In this document: in pieces, positions 5,260 to 9,590 of the stretch
How positions within the stretch are numbered: position 1 is the first letter of the stretch
Layout of the letters: each line of letters opens with the position of its first letter
From: Myxococcales bacterium
Lineage (GTDB): Bacteria > Myxococcota > Polyangia > Fen-1088
Assembly (NCBI GenBank): GCA_003153875.1
Contig: PMBY01000361.1
Location: 1,621-11,210 of the forward strand
Length of the DNA stretch: 9,590 nt
Direction: 5' to 3'
Position numbers and translations under genes: made by a program
Notes under the pieces: generated by a model
Seen by the model: only the letters and a program-made list of their open reading frames with translations
Told to the model about the DNA's origin: nothing
The model's database searches: none

Positions 5260-6048
5260 ATGCGCCTGTATGCCATTGGTCGAGGTTCTCTTCTCGCGCT
5301 GCTGCTTCTTGTGGGCGCCTGTGCGGGCCCTCAGGCCACAGGGCCGGGCACGGCCGCGCCACCCGCGCTCGCCAGTTCGCCTGCCACTGTGCCCGCTCGC
5401 CCACCCGCGGCGGGCGCGGCGCCCGCCGTGGCACGCGTGGATGGCCAGCGGCTTACCGCGAGTGACCTCGACGCCCACCAGTCCAGGACTGGGCTCTCGC
5501 GGCCCGAGGCTCTGGAGGATCTGATCGACCTGACCCTACTGCGGGCAGCGGCCGGGGCCAACGGGATCAGCCTGGCGCCCGGGAACCCAACGCCTGAGGC
5601 GCGGGCGGCGGCGGAGTTCGAGCTCGCGCGCAAGCTCGAGCTGGACATCCCCCTGGGGACCCACATGTTGCTTGTCGATCACGCGTGGGTGAAGGACGTG
5701 AAGTCGAAGAAAGCGCAGGCCGCCCAGCGCGCGGCCCTTGAGCGGCTGCGCGCGCTGGTCGCCAACGGAGACACCATCCCATACGCTTATCTGAAGCTGG
5801 ACATTTCCGGGGCGCCCTGGCACATCGGCGATCACGAGGAGTATCCCTACGACGTGGTGGCCGCCCAGGCGCGCGATCTTCCGCCGGGCGGCCTGTCACC
5901 CGTGATCGTCGGCGACGGGGGCTTGCACTTGTTCAAGATCATCGAGCACAAGCACGTCCTCCCCAATGCCGATTCCGTGCGCTCCACACTGCGCCCGCGT
6001 CTGCGTCAGGGAAAGACCATCGAAATGATCGACAACGGCGCGCAATAG
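5260..6048 (+). CDS. Lipoprotein of the SurA/parvulin peptidyl-prolyl isomerase type, probably degenerate
   Basis: A 262-residue product. A signal peptide with LLALLLLVGAC gives a good lipobox at Cys21; the next ~35 residues are a Pro/Ala linker. Residues 57-130 resemble the SurA-type N-terminal chaperone region: ARVDGQRLTASDLD, then helices with EALEDLIDLTLL. Residues 131-231 follow the parvulin order: HMLLVDHAWV, a helix with repeated Ala/Arg, an IGDHEEYPYDVV block, DLPPGGLSPVI and GLHLFKIIEH. Parvulins catalyse cis-trans isomerisation of prolyl bonds and help fold envelope proteins. The usual GdLGwf stretch is replaced by APWHIGDHEEY, so catalysis is doubtful and a chaperone role may remain. 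The ATG is the first after a TAA at 5245-5247. The neighbouring exported enzymes are possible clients, by inference only. Confidence 0.8.
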   Translation: MRLYAIGRGSLLALLLLVGACAGPQATGPGTAAPPALASSPATVPARPPAAGAAPAVARVDGQRLTASDLDAHQSRTGLSRPEALEDLIDLTLLRAAAGANGISLAPGNPTPEARAAAEFELARKLELDIPLGTHMLLVDHAWVKDVKSKKAQAAQRAALERLRALVANGDTIPYAYLKLDISGAPWHIGDHEEYPYDVVAAQARDLPPGGLSPVIVGDGGLHLFKIIEHKHVLPNADSVRSTLRPRLRQGKTIEMIDNGAQ

Positions 6049-6171
6049 AAGTCAGCCCAAGAGAAACGCGATCCCATTTCGGGGGCGAGGCGGGTTGAGA
6101 CCGGTGTCACGTGTGCCATTCAAGGCACGAGCCAGTCAACCCACGTTGGCACGACCATTCCCTTCCCTGGC

Positions 6172-6175
6172 AGGA
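6172..6175 (+). promoter_or_regulatory. Shine-Dalgarno AGGA of the GH8 gene
   Basis: AGGA is followed by TTCCA and then ATG 6181, supporting that start. The 132-bp gap before the GH8 gene also holds a weak 5-bp stem at 6113-6128 (GTGCC/GGCAC) with no T-run; no clear promoter was seen. Confidence 0.55.
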
Positions 6176-6180
6176 TTCCA

Positions 6181-8082
6181 ATGAAGCAAACGAACCTCAA
6201 TGCGAGCAAGAATCATCTCCGGCGCGGAACGCGAATCGCCGCATGGATTGGCGGCCTCGGCGTGATCGCCGCCACGATGAATTGCGCTGGCCCATCCAGC
6301 GGATCCAGTCCCGGCACTGGTGGAAGTGCGGCCACGGGCGGGGGTTCCCACTCGGGCGGGCAAATCGCGACGGGTGGCAACGCGGCGTCGGGTGGTAGCA
6401 TGGCAACAGGTGGAAACATGGCCACAGGTGGAAAGACCCTCGCTGGTGGAAACACAAGCTCGGGCGGAAGTGCAGCGACGGGTGGAAGTGCAGCGACGGG
6501 TGGAAGTGCAGCGACCGGCGGTAGCGCAGCGACGGGTGGTAGTATGGCGACAGGTGGAAACACGGCCACAGGTGGAAAGACCGTCACTGGGGAAAACTCG
6601 GGCGGAAGCGCTACGGCGGGTGGAACTGCAAGCACAGGCGGGAGCGCGGCGACAGGTGGAAGCACGGCGATGGGCGGAATCGCCGCGACAGGTGGAAGCC
6701 CATCGACCGGTGGAATTGCGGCGACTGGTGGAACCACGGCCACGGGTGGAAAGACCGCCACTGGTGGAAACTCGGGCGGAAACGCAACGATCGGTGGAAC
6801 TGCAAACACGGGTGGGAGCGCGATGACAGGCGGAAAAACGACAACGGGCGGAAGCACTACCACCAGGGAAAGTGCGGGTACCGGTGGAACCGCGGTGGTT
6901 CCCGCCAATCACAATTACTTCGCCGATCGCGGACACAGCGATACGGAAACTCAGACGAAGATCAACACCGCCTGGCAGAAGCTATTCGCCGGCGACGCCA
7001 CCAACGAAAGCGTCTACTTCGCCGCAGGCTCGAACGCGAACGGAGCGTTGGCCTACATCAAGGACATCGGCAACGGCGACGTACGCTCCGAAGGCATGAG
7101 CTACGGCATGATGATCGCCGTACAGACAGACCACAAGACCGAGTTCAACGCGATTTGGAATTGGGCGGTGACATACATGTATCACGCCGATGCCGCCCAC
7201 CCGGCGCATGGCTATTTCGCGTGGCAAATGAACTCCGACGGCACTGAAATGGATCCCATGCCCGCGCCGGACGGCGAGGAATACTTCGGCGCCGCCTTGT
7301 TGTTCGCCAATGCCCGTTGGGGTTCCTCGACTGGAATCTACGATTACAACACCCGCGCCCAGACGCTATTGAAGGATTTGATCCACCACGATCAAATGAC
7401 TGGCAACACCAGCAAGGGCAGTAAGACGTGCAATGCTATCTTCAACCCAACCGAATTCCAAGTTCGCTTCTCGCCCGATGTGGCGAACCAAACCAGCAAT
7501 GGCGATTTCACCGACCCGTCGTACCACCTGCCGGCGTTCTATGAAGCCTTCGCCCGCGTGGGGCCCGGCGCCGACGCGACCTTCTGGTCCACGGCAGCCG
7601 CGAAGAGCCGCGCTTTTTTCACAAGAGCCGCAAATTCTACCACCGGCCTGACGCCTGACTACGCCAACTTCGACGGAACACCCAAGGCGGCTAGCTGGGA
7701 CGCCAAGACCGCCACCTTCCGTTACGACGCCTTCCGCACAGTGGTGAATTGGTCGGTGGACTATGCCTGGAACAAGAAATCCACGGACGAAGCCGCCTTG
7801 TCCAAGCGCTTGCTGACTTGGTTCGGTGCTGCTCGCGCGAGCACCCCAGGGTCGCTGTATCTTCTCGACGGAACATCGCAAGGCACAGACAACGCCCTCG
7901 GGCTTCTGGCCTGCAACGCCGTGGGCGCGCTGGCCGCCGATGCCGCCACCGCCGGCCCGTTCGTGGACGCCCTGTGGAATGCCAGCCCTCCCACGGGAAC
8001 CTGGCGCTACTACGACGGCATGCTGTATTTCCTTGCCGTCATGCACGTCAGCGGGCAATTCCGCGATTGGACCGTGAAGTAG
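6181..8082 (+). CDS. GH8 glycoside hydrolase, probable reducing-end xylose-releasing exo-oligoxylanase, on a repeat tether
   Basis: A 633-residue exported protein. The signal region has RR at 14-15 and a hydrophobic core and ends ATMNC, so Cys35 may be lipidated, although Asn at -1 is not a standard lipobox residue. Residues 45-237 are a Gly/Thr/Ala/Ser repeat linker. The GH8 (alpha/alpha)6-barrel domain spans about 244-633. Key motifs are VRSEGMSYGMM with probable acid Glu304, GYFAWQM followed by PAPDGEEYF with Asp364, FNPTEFQVRFSP, and FRYDAFRTVVNW with probable base Asp516. EGMSYGMM and PDGEEYF are typical of the Rex subgroup, which removes xylose from the reducing end of xylo-oligosaccharides (EC 3.2.1.156). 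GH8 also holds endoxylanases, cellulases and chitosanases, so the subgroup is less certain than the family. The C-terminus DGMLYFLAVMHVSGQF is complete. No carbohydrate-binding module is seen. Confidence 0.93.
   Translation: MKQTNLNASKNHLRRGTRIAAWIGGLGVIAATMNCAGPSSGSSPGTGGSAATGGGSHSGGQIATGGNAASGGSMATGGNMATGGKTLAGGNTSSGGSAATGGSAATGGSAATGGSAATGGSMATGGNTATGGKTVTGENSGGSATAGGTASTGGSAATGGSTAMGGIAATGGSPSTGGIAATGGTTATGGKTATGGNSGGNATIGGTANTGGSAMTGGKTTTGGSTTTRESAGTGGTAVVPANHNYFADRGHSDTETQTKINTAWQKLFAGDATNESVYFAAGSNANGALAYIKDIGNGDVRSEGMSYGMMIAVQTDHKTEFNAIWNWAVTYMYHADAAHPAHGYFAWQMNSDGTEMDPMPAPDGEEYFGAALLFANARWGSSTGIYDYNTRAQTLLKDLIHHDQMTGNTSKGSKTCNAIFNPTEFQVRFSPDVANQTSNGDFTDPSYHLPAFYEAFARVGPGADATFWSTAAAKSRAFFTRAANSTTGLTPDYANFDGTPKAASWDAKTATFRYDAFRTVVNWSVDYAWNKKSTDEAALSKRLLTWFGAARASTPGSLYLLDGTSQGTDNALGLLACNAVGALAADAATAGPFVDALWNASPPTGTWRYYDGMLYFLAVMHVSGQFRDWTVK
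6313..6891 (+). repeat. Tandem 15-bp-based repeat coding the GH8 Gly/Thr/Ala tether
   Basis: About 190 codons are built on a five-residue unit A-T-G-G-(S/N/K/I/T), with TGG nearly invariant and six-residue variants. Between 6466 and 6542 the DNA is close to perfect: the 15-mer gcagcgacgggtggaag occurs in tandem with one- or two-base changes. A larger block (MATGGNxATGGKT) recurs at residues 75-87 and 122-134. Period lengths divisible by three keep the frame. Long antisense ORFs here are by-products of the repeat. Confidence 0.88.
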
Positions 8083-8119
8083 TCGTTCCAGCTCGATCGC
8101 GTTGCTGCAGACTATTGAG

Positions 8120-8138
8120 GATCTCACTTGTCGAGATC
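8120..8138. terminator. Hairpin between convergent GH8 and Kelch-type genes
   Basis: GATCTC (8120-8125) and GAGATC (8133-8138) pair exactly around a 7-nt loop in the 64-bp gap between two convergent stop codons. Position fits a shared bidirectional terminator. There is no T-run on either side, so the call is tentative. Confidence 0.35.
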
Positions 8139-8146
8139 GCGGGCTG

Positions 8147-9590
8147 TTATCGCCGCTTGCGGGTGCGGCGCCACACCAGGATCGCGCCCAGCAGGCCGAG
8201 CGCGGTCTCGACGCCAGGGCCGCCGGCCGGGGTGCTGCCCAGATGGCAGTTGCAGCCGCTGTGACCGAGTTTGACGCCCCCGCCATCTCCGATGCTGCCG
8301 TCGCGGGTCGTGGCGGTAGCGAGGCCAGCGTCGGGCCTTGTGCCGGTGTTGGTCTGGCTGCCGGTGCCGGTTTGGTTTCCCGTTCCCGTGTCGGTCGTGC
8401 TGCTGCTAGCGCCGGACCCTGTTCCACTGCTGGTGATTGTTGCGCTGGCGGTTCGCGTGACCGTGGCGCTGCCCGTACCTGTCGTGCTGGTGCCTGTCGC
8501 AGTCGCGGTGAGCAGGGTGTTGGTTGCCGTGGCGGTCCCACTGGTTGCTGTGCTGGAGGCTGTCCGCGTGGCAGTCAGGACAGGCCCGGTGCTGGTGCTG
8601 GTTACTGTGCCGGTTCGGACGGTGCCGGTTCCTGTAGCGGTCGCGGTGATCACGCTTCTGGTGGCCGTTGCCGTGCTGGTCAACGAATTGGTGCGCGTAT
8701 TCGTGGTGGCCAGCGTGCAGTACACGGCTTCCACGCAGGAGCCGAGGTAGTTGCACGTCCCGCACTTTCCGCAGGACGAATCCACCGGAAAGACACAGGC
8801 GCCGACGCCGTCACAGGTGGACTGGCAGGGCGGGGTGCCTTTGCCGCAGTCGTTGTCAGGGTCGGTTCCAATGGGGATGGGGCTGCAGGTACCGACCGTG
8901 CTCGCCAGCTTGCATGAAACGCAGGTTCCGGTGCAGGCATTGTTGCAGCACACTCCGTCGCTGCAGAATCCGCTCGCGCATGCGGTGGCGCTGCTGCAGG
9001 CCTTGCCGTCGGCACTCTTGCAGGCACCGGTGGCGTCGCACGCCTGGTCGCCGGAGCAGCTGCCCGCCACCTGGGTTCCTGGGGAGGCCAACACGCAGGT
9101 GCCGGCCTTGCCCGGGACGCTGCAGGACTTGCACGGGCCCGAGCACGAGGCCGACTCGCAGCACACGCCGTCTACGCAGTTGCCCGAGGCGCATAGGCTG
9201 GCACTCGCGGCTGTGCACCCAGTGCCGTTGCCCCGGCTAGTCACGCTGTACTCCCAGGTTTCATCCGTCGCAGTACCCCATGGCATGCCACCGAACAGCA
9301 CCACAACGCCGCGCTGGTTGTCGAAGGCCATGGCCGCATAGGGGGAATCGACAGGCTCGCCGGACGGCGGTCGCGCATACCAGGTCGGGCCGCTTGTGTC
9401 CAACTCCCAGGTGGACATGCTCACCGTGCTGTCCATCATCGCGGGCCTGCCGAGCAGCACCACGCGGCGCCGGATCGAATCGTAGCTCACCAGCCCGTCG
9501 TAGAGGCCCTGGCCCAGCGCTTCCCCGGTCACCTTCTGCGACCATGCGCCGCCCACCGGATCCCACTCCCAGAAGTCACCCGCCGCGGAG
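8147..9590 (-). CDS. Kelch-like / Cys-rich / Thr-rich surface protein with MYXO-CTERM tail (5' end outside window)
   Basis: The frame is open to the window edge (first visible codons read SAAGDFWEWDPVGGAWSQ), so the N-terminus and signal peptide are missing; 480 residues are seen. Residues 1-117 are Kelch-like beta-propeller blades, with WEWDP, MAFDNQRGVVVLFGG and DETWEY. Residues 125-291 are Cys-rich with repeated CASGxCxDGVCC units followed by C-x(2)-C and GTC, a pattern common in myxobacterial secreted proteins. Residues 292-431 are a Thr/Ser/Gly stalk (TATATGTGT style), likely extended and possibly glycosylated. The end has CNC (446-448), a linker, a hydrophobic helix (TALGLLGAILVW) and RRTRKRR, the MYXO-CTERM layout, where the Cys is processed and the protein is displayed at the surface. 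Propeller and Cys-rich parts suggest binding or adhesion rather than catalysis. It converges with the GH8 gene. Confidence 0.9.
   Translation of the reverse strand, partial: SAAGDFWEWDPVGGAWSQKVTGEALGQGLYDGLVSYDSIRRRVVLLGRPAMMDSTVSMSTWELDTSGPTWYARPPSGEPVDSPYAAMAFDNQRGVVVLFGGMPWGTATDETWEYSVTSRGNGTGCTAASASLCASGNCVDGVCCESASCSGPCKSCSVPGKAGTCVLASPGTQVAGSCSGDQACDATGACKSADGKACSSATACASGFCSDGVCCNNACTGTCVSCKLASTVGTCSPIPIGTDPDNDCGKGTPPCQSTCDGVGACVFPVDSSCGKCGTCNYLGSCVEAVYCTLATTNTRTNSLTSTATATRSVITATATGTGTVRTGTVTSTSTGPVLTATRTASSTATSGTATATNTLLTATATGTSTTGTGSATVTRTASATITSSGTGSGASSSTTDTGTGNQTGTGSQTNTGTRPDAGLATATTRDGSIGDGGGVKLGHSGCNCHLGSTPAGGPGVETALGLLGAILVWRRTRKRR
8150..8266 (-). other. MYXO-CTERM sorting signal coding segment
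   Basis: The last 39 codons carry GCNC, a Gly/Pro linker, a roughly 13-residue hydrophobic helix and RRTRKRR. This three-part tail is the known myxobacterial C-terminal sorting signal and is the single best taxonomic clue in the window. Confidence 0.85.

Noticed and set aside
5082..5276. 64-residue minus-strand ORF in the divergent intergenic region
   Set aside because: No recognisable motif, it overlaps the start of the parvulin-like gene, and it contains the inverted repeat at 5162-5193. A small gene cannot be fully excluded but is not supported.
6113..6128. Intrinsic terminator after the parvulin-like gene
   Set aside because: Only a 5-bp stem with a 6-nt loop and no T-run; too weak to call.
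6313..6891. CRISPR array
   Set aside because: The repeats are 15-bp coding units without unique spacers and lie in frame inside a protein linker.
6213..6908. Antisense 231-residue ORF made of repeated PPVA units
   Set aside because: It is the complement of the GH8 tether repeat; TGG-containing codons read as CCA/CCG on the other strand and exclude stops. There is no signal peptide or domain, and the sense strand has a clear enzyme.
7366..8541. Minus-strand ORF of 391 residues across the GH8 catalytic region and beyond
   Set aside because: It overlaps the conserved GH8 domain on the opposite strand and the Kelch-type gene in another frame, with no recognisable domain.
8271..8750. Plus-strand ORF of 159 residues, Val/Pro/Leu-rich and hydrophobic
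   Set aside because: It mirrors the Thr-rich stalk of the minus-strand MYXO-CTERM protein (ACC/ACG codons read as GGT/CGT or GTG in other frames). Low-complexity shadow.

Overview
The window looks like chromosome from a GC-rich Myxococcota bacterium (Polyangia-like). Three things point there: the C-terminal protein ends in a Cys-x-Cys / hydrophobic helix / Arg-rich tail of the MYXO-CTERM type; several secreted proteins carry long Gly/Ser/Thr linkers right behind a lipoprotein cysteine; and one protein combines Kelch-like repeats with myxobacterial Cys-rich repeats. The assignment comes from protein style alone; no rRNA or other marker gene is present.

Layout. 69-599 (+): small basic protein with an AT-hook, a C2CH zinc-binding cluster and a Lys-rich tail. 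637-858 (-): C-terminal remnant of an isoprenylcysteine carboxyl methyltransferase-like membrane enzyme, cut off upstream and carrying an in-frame TAG. A hairpin at 611-649 lies between these two convergent units. 868-1452 (-): Cys-rich lipoprotein of unknown function, whose stop lies about 10 bp from the remnant. 1544-4243 (-): large lipoprotein-type GH2 glycosidase (beta-galactosidase-like). 4244-4486: a leader rich in perfect inverted repeats. 4487-5005 (-): two-helix membrane protein of unknown function. 5006-5259: divergent intergenic region with a perfect 9-bp-arm inverted repeat. 5260-6048 (+): lipoprotein related to SurA/parvulin-type peptidyl-prolyl isomerases, apparently degenerate. 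6181-8082 (+): GH8 enzyme, closest in motif to reducing-end xylose-releasing exo-oligoxylanases, behind a roughly 190-residue Gly/Thr/Ala repeat linker. 8147 to the window edge (-): 5'-truncated Kelch / Cys-rich / Thr-rich / MYXO-CTERM surface protein.

How it fits together. Most genes encode exported, envelope-anchored proteins. The GH2 and GH8 enzymes both place a catalytic domain at the end of a long flexible low-complexity tether, which suggests cell-surface breakdown of plant-type oligosaccharides. The parvulin-like lipoprotein could help fold envelope proteins. The genes are not one operon: orientation changes between 599 and 637, between 5005 and 5260, and between 8082 and 8147. No CRISPR array, transposase, tRNA or rRNA was seen. 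The least ordinary items are the cluster of perfect inverted repeats in front of the GH2 gene, the gene remnant with its sharp junction, and the in-frame tandem-repeat tethers.
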